From positions 7,599,034 through 7,663,033 of the forward strand of contig NC_082618.1 of assembly GCF_030936135.1 (NCBI RefSeq): a stretch of 64,000 bases of DNA, read 5' to 3'. Within the stretch, counting starts at the first letter, position 1; each line of letters begins with the position of its first letter. Shown piece after piece: positions 1 through 11,496 of the stretch. The notes below the pieces were generated by a model. The model was not told the origin of the DNA and searched no databases. It saw nothing but the letters and a program-made list of their open reading frames with translations. This stretch comes from Gavia stellata (taxonomy: Eukaryota; Chordata; Aves; Gaviiformes; Gaviidae). A program made the position numbers and the translations under genes.

Positions 1-123
1 ACCCTGGGCTTTGGCTACCCCAAGTTCATCTCCCACGAGGACATCAAGAAGCGTAATTACGTGAGGGACAACGCCATTTTCATCAAAGCCTCGGTGGAGA
101 TCCCCCAGAAGATCCTGGCCTGA
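1..123 (+). CDS. TRAF4: TRAF4, last coding exon (3' part only)
   Basis: Frame 1 is open from base 1 and ends at TGA 121-123, giving the last 40 residues of TNF receptor-associated factor 4. The peptide contains GFGYPKFISHEDI and KKRNYVRDNAIF, which is the end of the MATH/TRAF-C beta-sandwich of TRAF4. That fold trimerises and binds receptor tails and polarity proteins. TRAF4 is a cytoplasmic adaptor and RING-type E3 ligase acting in TGF-beta, Wnt and cell-junction signalling (family knowledge). The RING, zinc-finger and coiled-coil parts lie left of the window. The final residues (EIPQKILA) differ only conservatively from the mammalian end as I know it. FAM222B as the convergent right neighbour agrees with the human gene order. 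Confidence 0.95.
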   Translation, partial: TLGFGYPKFISHEDIKKRNYVRDNAIFIKASVEIPQKILA

Positions 124-572
124 GCTCCGGTGCCCCGGGGGGGCCGGACATGAGCCGGGCGCCCGCCCAGGGGTGCCCCCAATGGTGCTGAGCCCCTGCC
201 CACAGCTGGTGCCCCGAATGCTGCCGTGGCCACAGCCAGTGGCTCTCAGGTAGGCAGGGGATGGGGCTGCGCGCCCACGTCCCTCCCAGGGTGGGGACCC
301 TGCTGCAGCCCCAGCTGCCCCCCAGGGCAGCCGCTTCTCAGGTGCCTGGGCGTGCCGGGGGGCTGGGCCCCCCCCCAAGCCCCTCACTGGGGTGCCCGGC
401 AGCCCCCGGCAGCCTCGCTGGGGACCCCGCGGGACCCCGCTGCCCAGAGCCATATTTTGTAAGCTGGTGCCCCCCGGGAGCACGGTTGTTATTTATTACC
501 CCGGGCCGGGGCCCGCTGCCCCCTCCCCACCTCTTATTTTTTTTTCAATAAAACTTTTCTTGTATTTATTAC
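124..572 (+). other. TRAF4: TRAF4 3' UTR
   Basis: GC-rich sequence follows the TRAF4 stop and ends in an AT-rich stretch with AATAAA at 547-552, so cleavage is expected near 565-575. At about 450 nt this is a short 3' UTR. Open frames within it are ordinary for sequence of this GC content and none resembles a known protein. Confidence 0.75.
547..552 (+). terminator. TRAF4: TRAF4 poly(A) signal
   Basis: AATAAA lies within TTTTTCAATAAAACTTTTC, about 425 nt past the TRAF4 stop. A T-rich stretch (TTGTATTTATTA) follows and could serve as the downstream element. Confidence 0.8.
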
Positions 573-1242
573 GGCCGCCTGAATCTCCTTCCTGCGCCCG
601 GCTGGGGACAGGATGGGGGGACCCCTGTCCCCACGGGGTGCTCGCGGTGCAGGTGGGTGCTGGGGTCAGGGAAAGCCAGGGCTGGGCTGGGGGGCACGGA
701 GGGGGGGTAATCCCTGACCCACATCCCGGCAGCAGATGGGCTCAGATGGAGACGGTTAATTCGGTAATCGCCGGCAGCGGGGGATGGCCCCCGGGGGGTG
801 TCACCAGCCCGGGGGTGCTGTTGTCCTGCACCCCCCCTGCCCCTCGTTAGCACTGGGGCAGTTACAGCCGCGGGGGGAGGGAGGGAGTCAGAGCAGACGA
901 GGGGAGGGGGCAAGGGCTGGGGGCAGGAGGGGCACGGGGGTAGTTTAGGGGGGCCCCGGCTCAGGCCCCAGGTGCATGTCGTTCCCCCCCCCAAATCACC
1001 CTGGCAGCAATGGGGGGGTCGCTGTCTCTGCAGGCTAATCCCACAATTGCATTAGTGCCGCCCCGGCATAACGCAATTAGCCCCTAATTAGCTGCACCCT
1101 GTGGCCCCGGCTGGGCTTGGGGGGGGCAGTGCTGCTGGGGTGACCCCATACCTCCTCGCCCCCCTGGGAATGTCCCCCTGGGGGGGTGCTCCCTGGGTGC
1201 CTGCAGGCACCAGCTGGCCCAGGGCAATGGGGCGAGCCTCCT
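573..1242. other. intergenic, no gene seen
   Basis: GC-rich sequence between the TRAF4 poly(A) site and the minisatellite. The only non-random patch I see is 1036-1093, where TAATCCC, CAATTGCATTAG, GCAATTAG and CTAATTAG crowd together. These are TAAT-core homeodomain-type words in otherwise GC-rich DNA. Confidence 0.5.
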
Positions 1243-2500
1243 GTCCATACTGGTGCCCAGTGCCAGCCCATACCACTGCCCAGTGTCAGCCTATACTGGT
1301 GCCCAGTGCCATTCGTACACTGGAGCCAAATGCAAGTCCATACTGGTGCCCAGTGCCAGCCCAAACTGGCGGTCGATGCCAGCCCATTCTGGTGCTCAGC
1401 ATGAGCCCATACTGGTGCCCAGTGCCAGCCCAAACTGGTGTCCATACTGGCACCCAGTGCCACCCCATACTAGTGCCCCGTGCCAGCCCCTACTGATGCC
1501 CAGGTCTTGCCCATACTGGTGCCCACTGCTAGCCCATCCTGCTGCCCTGTGTAAGCCCATACTGGTGCCCAGTGCCAGCCCATACTGGTGGCCATTGCCA
1601 GTCTTACACCAGAGCCAAAAGCATGGTCCGTACTGGTGCCTGATGCCCTCCAATTCTATGCCCACTGCCAGCCTATACCGGTGCCCAGTGCCAACCTATA
1701 CTGGTGCCGAATGCCAGCCCCTTCTGATGCACAGTTCTTGCCCATACTGGTGCCCACTGCTAGCCCTATACTGCTGCCCAGTGTCAGCCCATACTGATGC
1801 CTGGTGCCAGCCCAAACTGGTGTCCACACTGGCACCCAGTGCCACCCCATACTAGTGCCCAGTGCCAGCCCCTACTGATGCCCAGTTCTTGCCTGTACTG
1901 GTGCCCACTGCTAGCCCATCCTGCTGCCCCATGTAAGCCCATACTGGTGCCCAGTGCTGTTCCTACACCGGAGCCAAATGCAAGTCCATACTGGTGCACG
2001 GTGCCTGCCTAAACTGGTGGCTTCATGCCAGCCCAGTATCAGCCTTTTCTGGTGCCCAGTGCCAGCCCTAAACTAGTGCCCATTGCCAGCCCGTACCTGT
2101 GCCCAGCGCCTTCATGGACTGGCGGCTGTTGCCACTCTACACCAGAACCAAAAGCATGTCTATACTGGTGCCTGATGCGCCCCAATTCTGTCCCCAGTGC
2201 CCGCCTGTACTGGTGCCCAGTGGCAGCCCTTACTGATGCCCAGTTCTTGTCCATACTGGTACCCAGTGCTAGCCCTATATTGCTGCCCAGTGTCAGCCCA
2301 TACTGGTGCCTGGTGCCAGCCCATTCTGGTGCCCAGTATCAGCCAGTACTGGTGCCCTTTTCCAGCCCTGTACCCGTGCCTGCTGCCAGCCTGGGCTGGT
2401 GCCTGTTAACAGCCCATACCAGTGCCCGCCTGTACTGGTGCCCAGTGCCAGCCCCTACTGATGCCCAGTTCTTGCCCAAACTGCTGCCCGATGCCGTCCC
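1243..2500. repeat. degenerate ~23-bp minisatellite array
   Basis: About 1.25 kb of tandem, diverged copies of a unit close to CATACTGGTGCCCAGTGCCA plus GCC. Successive units start at 1246, 1269 and 1292, so the period is 23 bp at the left end. Variant units (AAACTGG, TACTGATGCCCAGTTCTTG) recur in blocks, which indicates higher-order duplication of several units. For example, the stretch near 1480-1560 is repeated near 1860-1940. Long open frames occur on both strands because the unit rarely forms stops. I do not regard them as genes. Confidence 0.9.
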
Positions 2501-2506
2501 ACCCCG

Positions 2507-2578
2507 CCAGCCCAGCCCAGCCCAGCCCAGCCCAGCCGGTGCCGGTGCCGGTGCCGGTGCCGGTGCCGGTGCCGGTGC
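2507..2578. repeat. (CCCAG)n followed by (CCGGTG)n
   Basis: Five to six CCCAG copies (about 2507-2535) run directly into about seven CCGGTG hexamers (2536-2578). The pair closes the minisatellite and opens the CpG-rich block. Confidence 0.9.
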
Positions 2579-2840
2579 GGGCGGTGCTCGGCGCTGCACT
2601 CGGCTCGGGGGCGCCGCCGCGCGGTGTCTGCGGGGCCGCTCCGCGCTCCGGGATGGACCCGGCGGGGGTTCAACCCCGGGGCTGCCCCGGCAGAACCCCA
2701 ACCCGGTGGCTGCCCCCGCCCCCCCCCCCGACAGCGCTCGTGTCCGTCCGTCCGTCGTCCGTCCCCCCCCGCCGTCGTGTGCCCCCCCCCCCCGTCGTCC
2801 GTTGCCCCCCCGTGCCCCCCCCCCCCCCCCCCCCCGCCCC
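2536..2840. other. CpG-rich, C-tract-rich block (orphan CpG island candidate)
   Basis: CpG dinucleotides are dense from about 2575 to 2700 (CGGCTCGGGGGCGCCGCCGC). A pyrimidine-rich stretch follows with repeated CCGTC words and cytosine runs of 7 to about 20 (2720-2836). No annotated gene start lies here: TRAF4 ends 2 kb to the left and FAM222B points towards it from the right. The block could be an unmethylated island with a promoter for an unknown transcript, or simply a GC-rich minisatellite flank. The C runs make assembly here error-prone. Confidence 0.5.
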
Positions 2841-5800
2841 ATTTCTTTGGCTCCTGCAGAGCCTTAACCCGCTTTTTTTTTTTTGACCTGGTTGGGATTG
2901 ACTTGGCCTGAGCTAGAGAAAAAAAGCATCAGCCAACGCCTGACCTGCTTACGTTTTATTTTTATATAGATAAAAATATGTATCTCTTATTTTTATATTT
3001 TATATTTATTATATACATCTTATTTATATATTTCTGTACACACACAGAGCGCATAGGAACAGCCTTGGTCCTATAGTCCCTATAGCCCGGCAGCACAGCA
3101 GGGTGTTGGCAGCCTCTTGTTGCCCACCAGTTACCTTAAAAAAAGAAAAAAAAAAAAAAAAAAGCCATAGATTATTTATGAACTAAAAGCTTCAGCTATT
3201 GTGGCGAAGTGACGCTGGTGAAAGCCTGGGCGGCAGCTCCCGGCTGTGCTCATCGAAAGCCCAGTGCCGGGAAGCCGTGCTGGGAGCCGAGAGGGAAAAC
3301 CAACTGGGGGAGCCAGGGGCTGTGCCCCGTCCCCCTCGTCCCCCGCCCAGGGACCTGTTTACAACCCTCTGCTTGCCTTGCTTGGGGTTTTTGGGGTGTT
3401 TGTTGTTTTTTTTTTTTTTTTCCCCCCCTTTTTCTTTTTCCCTCGCCAGTCAATCATAAATGCGAAATTTGCCATCAGGTGCCGCTCTCCAGGCGCACCC
3501 ATCACTGCCACTCCAGCACGGATTCACCCCGAGCCAATTAGCACCGCACGACAGCTCTATTTATCCCGGCACTTTGCAACCGGAGCCACAGTGTACACGT
3601 CTCCGTGCAGTGCCTGGCTGGAAATGTCAGCTGGAGCGTCAAGCACCTCTTAACCTTCATGTGTTTGCATAAAATGGGGGGGGCAAATCCCCTGCAAGAC
3701 CTGGGTTGTGAAGCGGGAGGAGATGCTCTTAGTATTCATGGGGGAGAGGGAGAAAAATCGATTTGCTACTAAATTTAGCTTCAAATATCAAGTTTAAAAA
3801 TAAACTTCCTGGAAACTTGCTGGTTTGAAGATTTATTCCGAAGGCCCAGAACCTGCCAGCTTGCTCCCTGCTCCGTCGGGCCAGCGCAGCTTGGACACTG
3901 GCCGGGTATTTCAGAAGATGCTCAAGCCGGAGAGGAAAGCGTTATTAAACACCCTAGAAATGGAGGGAGGCCCCAGCCCGCATGGCAGGGGCTGGACCTT
4001 CGCTTGTTTAAGTCCTCATCCCCATTGGAGATGCCCTTACCTACCCCAACACCAAATCCTTTCAGCACCTTACAAAGCCTTTGGGATGCAGATTTGGTGA
4101 ATTTTTGGCAAAAGCACGTCATCTACCATTCGTGCAGCAGAGCCCTGATTTCTGCTGGTTATTGACGCTTCTTAGCCACAATGTCTAAACCAGACATTAA
4201 TATTTCATCAGGAGAAAAACGCAAGCCGAATTTGCTCTTCACATCCTTTATTAAGAACCTGGCCGGGCTCCCCTCCCTCCCCAGCCCTTTGCCTCCCCGG
4301 GAGCGAGGGGGTGAAGGAGAGGGTTTTACGGTGGGACTGATTAAATCTTGGTGTGATTTCACCACTTCAGTTTTGGTGCATCTCTTAGGCTAGCAGGCGT
4401 CCCAGCTGAATTAATGGTTTGTACCCAATTGCCTTGAAATTAACTTAGACTAATTAGATAAAATACTCCAGTAATTTTATTGCGATTTGGCCTTGTTGAG
4501 CATTGGAAGAGCGTCCGGAAGGTGGCTGTTCCTAGAGGATGTCCAACACGAGCTCCCGCAGCTAAGACCCGAGGAGTTGACGTCAACGTGCCCCTTTCTG
4601 TGGCTCCTCCACCCCCATGGACCCTCCAGGACTCCACACTGGGCAGGATTTTTTTTCCAGCTCCCATTTTTTGCAGCATCTGCAGCAGTTGCTCCTCTCC
4701 AAACGGCTTCCATCACCAGACGAACGTGCCACTGGTTTTCGGCAGAGAACATCTCAGCACACGGCCTACCTTGGGTCAAACTCAACGTTCGCATCCTCCC
4801 ACTGTCTGCCAGGGTACGGTGAGCTCGGTGTAGGGGGAAAAGATCAAACACAGCAAGTAAATCTTTGGGAGAAAACCCTATTTGGCCCTAAAGGAGATGT
4901 TGTAAAAGGTTGGAACTTACTCTGCCATCTGCCAGAGGCCTTCAGCTTAGTTGTGGCTGCAGGTAACTCCTCGGCGGTGGCAGCAGCCGCTCACGCCAAA
5001 GTCCCCACTGGCCCATTATCGCACCACATCTTCGCTCCGGTAAACAGGTCAAACCAGCTGCAAAGACGATGTAGAAGTCTCCTGAAGAAGCTTTACAGAA
5101 GCGATTCCTCCTGTTGGGGGGGGACACACAGATGAAGACACCAGATACAGAGGGAGCTGCAGCAATGCCGAAACAAAGGAGAGGAGGATCCTGTAGCTCT
5201 GTCTCCCCAGGGCGGATGGACGGAGCGGCGGCTCTCAGCATGGCATTTTTGGATGCTGGAGCCGGCCGGTGCCTGTGGGCAAAGACGGCTCTTCCCAGCT
5301 CAGCTTAGCTGGGCTAAGCTGCCCAGTTTAGCCCAAATTCCTGGAAAAGCACGTGGGAACCAAGTATGTTTCTTAGTATCTGGGGAACACTGGAAACAGC
5401 ATGAAAGGTACTGGTTTGGTGTCAGAGGGATTTTGATACTCAGATGTTTGCAGCAGGCGCAGAGGAGATGGGTTTTGAGTCGTCGTGTCGTTCTTAGAGA
5501 TGAAAGCAGGCAGTCCATCACCTAAATTAGATGTTCCATCACTGGAATGGAGAGAAAACCCTGGCCACTCCTACCTTCTGGAAAGGGTCTACAAATGTTA
5601 CAAATCCCCTTTAAAATTTTGTATTTAGTATTATGTTAATAAGGAAAACTCTGATTTTATTACACACACTACTAGGTCAGCAGTTTGCAGGGCAGTAGCT
5701 TCCAGGTCCAGCTTTCGGAACAGCCCTACGTCTCCTGAAGATGTTTCCCTCCTGGCCCGGGAGAGCAGACCTTTAGGGCGTGGGACAGCCCTCACCCTCA

Positions 5801-7549
5801 CAGACATTGTTAAAAATCTCTCCAAGTTCACCTTGGCAGGACTTAAACCACCTCCCTGACGACGACTCCTCCTCCTTTTTTAAATATTTCAGCACCTTTC
5901 TGACTCCGAGATTTTGACTCTCTTCTGTTTTCCCAGACCTTCTTGATGCTCTTATTAGAGAAGGGCAGCCAGGCTGTGCCTGATGCATTCATACCCCAGA
6001 AACCCTTCCCCAAATTCCCTTTGGGACAAGCACCCACCCCGTGCCACCCGTGGCTCCCCGTGCTGCTGACCACGGCCACGCAAGCCCCACGCACTCGCAC
6101 TGCATCAAACCAGCAGAAGGGGTAGATGGACCAGGTCTCTCTTTTTTTTCCTTTTTATTTTTCCTGTGGACAAAAAAAAAAATTAAAAAAAAAAAAAACT
6201 CTAGCTCATACCCGTAGCACGTAAGCAGCAGCGTTTATAATCAGTCTGTGGTTTAATGAAATACAGCAGCAATTCCCAGTTCTCTCCCCAGTGAGCCCCA
6301 GCGAACATTTCTGTTTGGTTTCTACGGGAGCGGCCGAGTCCCGCAGAGACATCTCTCATATCGTAAGCTTAAAGAAAATTCACAAGTGTCTTTATAAAAT
6401 GTTAACTTTGGGCTGTAACAAACTGGGCTTGCAATTTAACAGCTTCAAAGCTTCTGCTTGAAAGACAAGATACTTCAGAGATGGAAGCTTCCTCGTGGAA
6501 GGATTTACACCACTTCCATGTTTATCCCTCCTAGGATCTATCAAACGTTCACCTCTGGGTGGCAAGGGCGTTGCCAGGAACCATTAGAATAACAATATTC
6601 TGCTAAATCAGTGTAAAAGGGACAGATTTCAGTGCTGATGAGGCAGCGTAAATAGCTCAAGGAAACATCTGAAAATACCTTTCTTTTCCCTCAAGGAGCA
6701 GAACCCTCATCTGCAAGTGCCCGGGATCCATCAGGGCAACAGAAACCTTGTCAGAGGTCAGGAAGCCACTGACTCACAGACAAGGACAGACAGAAAGGAA
6801 AGCAGCAGGGTGAACCCCAAAGGCAGGCGACCGCCACGGTCCCGGGGAGAGCCCAGGGCGACGGCATGTCCCTGGCCTTTAGGTTACTCTTAAAAACTGC
6901 GCTTGGACAAACGTTTTTGGGAGAGCACACCTCCTACCACACACCCCGGGCCACCGGCCTCTGGCTTGTGCCTCATCCGCTCTTCCCTTCGCCACCTTGG
7001 CGAGCGAGAGGGCCACGTCTGGATCCCCACGCCGGGCGCCTATGCAGCGTATTCAGTGTCTGCTCTCAAAGGCTGTAGCCGGGAACGAGGCAGGTCAGTG
7101 TTTGTGTTTGTCTTTAGAGAAGATATAGGAAGGAGAGCCTGTCAGCAACAGTCTGCTGCTGAAGTGAAAAGGGCTGGTGTAAAGAAAAATCTCACTCCTA
7201 GAACAAAAGGAAATATTTCAGTATATTTTAATAGTGAAATGATTCCTATTTTTCAAGCAACGTCCCACCTCGATGAGTCTCGGGAGTATTTTTTGCTTCC
7301 CGGTCCTGCTGTACCGGGGCAAAGTCTCAGAGGTCATGGCTCTACCTGCGGCTGCCCATGCAGAACAATCCCCATCGGCTCACAGCGTGCTGCTGTCGCT
7401 AACGCAAACACCTCCCCGGCATCGAAACCACTTCCACAAACACCACAACACGGGACTCGACTCAAGTCTCTCTCTCAGGAGAAGAGCAGGAGGAAAAAAA
7501 AAAATCAGCTTTTAATAACAGTCTGGGTTGAGATTTGTAGCAGGCTGCT
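2841..7549. other. TRAF4-FAM222B convergent intergenic region
   Basis: No gene recognised. It contains an AT-rich tract with repeated TTTATATTT words (2960-3035), adenine runs (3138-3163 and 6171-6201) and a short inverted repeat CAGCTTAG-CTGGG-CTAAGCTG near 5302-5322. Plus-strand frame 3 is open for 252 codons from 6903 to 7661, starting at TTG and with no domain I recognise. It reaches the probable end of the antisense FAM222B 3' UTR. Confidence 0.5.
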
Positions 7550-9910
7550 GAACAGAGGAGATGCCAGTATTTTATTTAGTAAAAAGGTACGTATTCAGGT
7601 AGCAGAACACCTTACAGTAACTAACTCGGCAGGAAAGGTCAAAGTCATAGCACAGCCCTAGATCGATTTGGGGGAGTAGGACGGGGAAGACGGCGGGGAG
7701 ACTGTAAGGGAAGCAGCTTCAGACTCGAACCTTGGCTTCCAATATAATGTATTCAGAAAAATATTGCATGAAAAGCCTCAGGATTTTAGTTCTTTCATAG
7801 ATGTATATTTACCAGTTTTCACAAAGACTGCAGGAATACGATTATAAACAATAAATTAGGACTTCATGTTGCTATCATTTGGCATAACACAATCAGGCAA
7901 TTTTTCCTTTTTAAATATAAGGCAACACAAGCCAACACATAATTTAATCCGTCTTTAGTCAAATTGCTTAACTTTGCTAAAGAGTTACCACTAAAGAACG
8001 GTTTATAGTACACTTAAAAGAATTTAAATAATGACATAAGTGTACTAACTTACGCAAGGAGTCAGAGAACGTACTCTGCTAAGCTTTGAAACCTAAATAT
8101 TTGTTACAGCCCAGGACTACACGTCTAAATTAAAAAAATACAAATAAATGTTTTCTAATTTTTCCATTTACGAAAAACTTTTAAGAATCTCTAGCCAACT
8201 ATGACGTCACTTCAAAACTTTTTTTTTTTTTTTTAAACTTTGTATGATGTCTTAAGATTTCAAACCATGCTCGTTAAGGAAAGTTCAAGGAGCAAATACT
8301 TAAGGCTTTGTTTTTCAAAGGGCTGTGAGGGAGGCCGGTGGATGGCAGAGGCCAGTGGGTTCACCCATACACAATGCTACTCAAACCCACACTACCAGGC
8401 GACATTCATACAGAAATATTACACTTAAAAGTTACAGTGTAGAGCAATATTTTTAGCCAGTGTACATATAAAGAATCAATGCATTTATTTTTTTTATTGG
8501 AGTTTTTTTTTTTTTTTAATTTCCAAACTTGATTGTGATCATTATGTTCAAGTATTAGTCTCGTTAACAGAGATGAGAAATTTTCTACTTACAACAAATT
8601 CGGCTGTTAGAAAGGAAAGGTATGTTTCGGTACACTGAGGAGAACAAGACGCTGAGGTTACCCAATAGTTAGTGTCCTACAGTCACTGACTCTACTAGCT
8701 GCTGGAAGTGACGTGGGAAGGGAACACAGGGAGTTAGGCACCGAAACCCTGGGAAAAAGGGATGTTATGAATAGCTTCACTAATTCCCAGAGAGGAGAAT
8801 CGTTCCATTAAATCTGCTGTGGTGTTTTGATGGAGAGGAATACAGGACCGTTGGTCCCACAGTAGCTCGTGAGCAGAGCTTCGCTTCAGATCAACCACCT
8901 CCAGTCCCGTCAGGACTGAACGGGACGGTGCCATGCCGCCCCGTGTGCCCGCTCACTGCACCGGAGACGAGCTCGAGTTACGTCTCCTTGCCCTGAAATT
9001 AATTCTAGCTACCGGAGAAGCGGCTGAACCCTTTTTGGAGTTGTCAGTGGGTCTGGATTCCCTTCACATCAGGACAGCCAGACTCCTAGCAGCGAGGGGT
9101 TCAGACAAAGTTAGCTCTTATACTGGCAAAAGGGGAGAGGGGAAGGGAAATACAATGCAGAAAAAAGGCAGCTACCTACAGCAGCTATGCTGCCTACGTC
9201 CTAAAACCGCCATTCCCCCCTCCTCCATACCCTGTCTGCAAAAAAAAGTGTCAGAAAAATCTGCCAGAGACTTTTGACTTTGGACAAAGTCTAAACGATA
9301 AATGGGGGTGTCTCGGCAAGAAACAGCTGAAAAGCTTCTTCCTATATTAATGCCTAAATACATACCACTAGCTAGCTCTTTTCAAATGCGGGCTTCTTTT
9401 TCAATTAAATAGGCCTCTAGACAGTGCAAATGGTCAATGTTTAATGCATTAATGAAATGGGCTTTCGAGTTGAAAATAAGCCCTGCTTCCTGACAAATTC
9501 TGTTGCTCTTAATCTTCAGAGGAAATTGAGATGGAAATTTAAGCAGCTACGCTACCTCGCTCTTGATGGAGCTGGCAAACAGATGCAACTGTGAAACCCT
9601 GCAGCAACTCAACATCAGTCCAGCAAGTAGCTACTAAGCAGAAGGCAAAAGCTGCACAAAGGGGATTCTGCGGTGAGGAAACAGCTGTGGCGTGAAGTAG
9701 TGTAATGAAATTCTTTGAAACAAAAGGCATGTTAAATACGTGATGTATAAAGGAGATAGATAACATGTAAGCAAAGCTTTTAAATATACAGTATGTCTTC
9801 TTCCAATGGTTACTATAATGATCACACAAGTTTGCAAGTTAAAAATGCCTTGCTTATTAATTAAAATTAAGACTAAACCTATAATTTTTGTCTGTGAAAG
9901 TGACTGCAGC
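7550..9910 (-). other. FAM222B: FAM222B 3' UTR (right limit sure, left limit estimated)
   Basis: AT-rich sequence follows the FAM222B stop codon at 9911-9913. The left boundary is a guess: the first strong minus-strand AATAAA at a sensible distance is at 7571-7576, giving a 3' UTR of about 2.3 kb, similar to what I recall for mammals. Other minus-strand AATAAA hexamers, near 8480-8497 and 6150-6160, could give shorter or longer ends. Confidence 0.45.
7571..7576 (-). terminator. FAM222B: candidate FAM222B poly(A) signal
   Basis: Plus-strand TTTATT is AATAAA on the minus strand, in the context CTAAATAAAATACTGG. It was chosen among several AATAAA hexamers by distance from the stop codon. There is no strong GU-rich element directly downstream, so the call is tentative. 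Confidence 0.35.
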
Positions 9911-11496
9911 CTATCTATACCCTGGGTGTTGAATATGAAGATTTCGACTATCAGTTGGTTCAGGTGCTCGGTTCATGGGAGGCCGATGGACTTTTCCCAG
10001 CACGGCCATGCTCTGATCTCTGAAGCAGGACTGCTGGAAGTCCCCACTTAGGTAATCCATGGTCTGCATCACATTATTCTGGCTGGATGGGCCAGCTCCA
10101 GCTCTGTAATGAGTTCCTCCTGCACAATCTAGCGGCGCTCCTGCGGGCTGTCCCCCGTGGAAAGGCATGGCGAGGTCCTGGGACCCAGAGCTGTCACTGT
10201 TGGGTGTGGGCAGAATGTTATTCCACATGGGCTGGAAATAGTGCCCATTGGTATATGGCAAGGGTCCCTGCAACCCGTTCACAGGTGGAGAAGGCGTAGG
10301 CTTCTCGATGGGGGGCTTCAAGCTGAACGACTGGCCCATGCACAGTTCTTGAGGGTAGTTTGAAGTTTTGCCAGGAAAACTCTGCCCCGCAATCTCTCTC
10401 TGAGGGTGCTTCCCTGCGAGTCCAGCAGGCCCAGCAGCATCCCCACACATTTGCTGCAGATGTGCAAGCTGGTGCTGGTTCCACGCAACCGATTTGATTT
10501 CGTTCTGGTACGCGGGCGGCACCCTGTTAATATTCACCATGGGCACATTAACAGAGGCAGGAGGAATAGCAGCAGCAGCATGATCTACAGGGTTTACTAC
10601 ACAGGAAGGCATGGGTGTAGGGACATTGTGAGTAGATACCCTGGTACTTGCATTGATAAGCAGGTTGCGACTTATAGGGCTGGGGTTTGCTATCTGTCCC
10701 TCACATACTGAGGTAGTGCTAATGCCAGCTCTGGCCTGGCAGAACTGGTTAATCTGGTGCACAATGCTGCTCAGGTCCGGTGGCTGGTTCTGCTGCAGGG
10801 TGGCAGCCATAGAGAGGGGAATGGTTGAGGTAGACACGGTCACATTCGGCGGCGCATCTGCATCCGGCATCTTTCTGCTTCCATGTAAACCTGGCTGCAG
10901 CAAAGGATTCGGGGGGTGCTGCAGAGTCTGGTGTGCCATGGTCTGAGGATGCTGCAAGCCCTGCGGCTGCTGCATATTCTGAGGGTGCGGCAGCGTCTGC
11001 GGCTGCGGTATCCCCTGAGGGTGCGGTAAGCTTTGTGGCTGTGGTATACCCTGAGGGTGCTGCAAAGTCTGTGGCTGCGGTATACTCTGGGGGTGCGGCA
11101 AAGTCTGTGCATGCTGGAGAGCCTGCTGGCGAGCAAGCGCCTGGGGGTGGGTTAAAGTGCTAGGTGCAACGTATGGTGTGGAAGGGGGATTCATCATCGC
11201 TTCCGGCAGCAGACGCGTGCGTGTCCCGTCAAAGTCTTTGATAATTCCTTTCGCTGGAGATTTGACTATCGCCAGGAGGCCTGTTTTCGTGGTGGCCTGA
11301 GACGGGTAGGGACTGTACCTCTGGCCCGAAGTATCAAGTCCGTTCACAGTACGGCGTATGTGTTTCCTCTGGGGAACCTTGACACTGTTTGGAAAAATTT
11401 TTATAGTCAGTGGATTGTTGGCGACCTTCTTAGCATAAGCATCCAATTCTGCTGGGGTAGGATACTGTGCAGATCTCATTTTCTGTGTAGTGTCCC
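9911..11496 (-). CDS. FAM222B: FAM222B terminal coding exon
   Basis: The exon opens after a minus-strand acceptor CTTTCTCCGCAG (plus 11497-11508) with GGGACACTACACAG, finishing a TGG codon and then DTTQKMRSAQYPTPAEL. It holds 527 of about 555 residues in one exon. The N-terminal ~90 residues carry the conserved family region (YAKKVANNPLTIKIFPNSVK, then VNGLDTSGQRYSPYP). Next come the HPQ/QPQ repeats encoded by about 10915-11125, then conserved SIVHQINQFCQ and WNNILPTPNSDSSGSQDLA. Without the upstream splice the frame would read back to 11599 through intron sequence, which gives a false longer N-terminus. Confidence 0.95.

Noticed and set aside
2660-2690. tRNA B-box-like word (GGGGGTTCAACCCCGG)
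   Set aside because: The stem encloses only a 5-nt loop, and no acceptor stem, A box or anticodon arm is found at the right distance.
1077-2867. Several open frames of 70-280 codons in the TRAF4-side minisatellite
   Set aside because: Repetitive Tyr-Trp-Cys-Pro peptides on both strands explained by the 23-bp unit; no start, splice or homology support.
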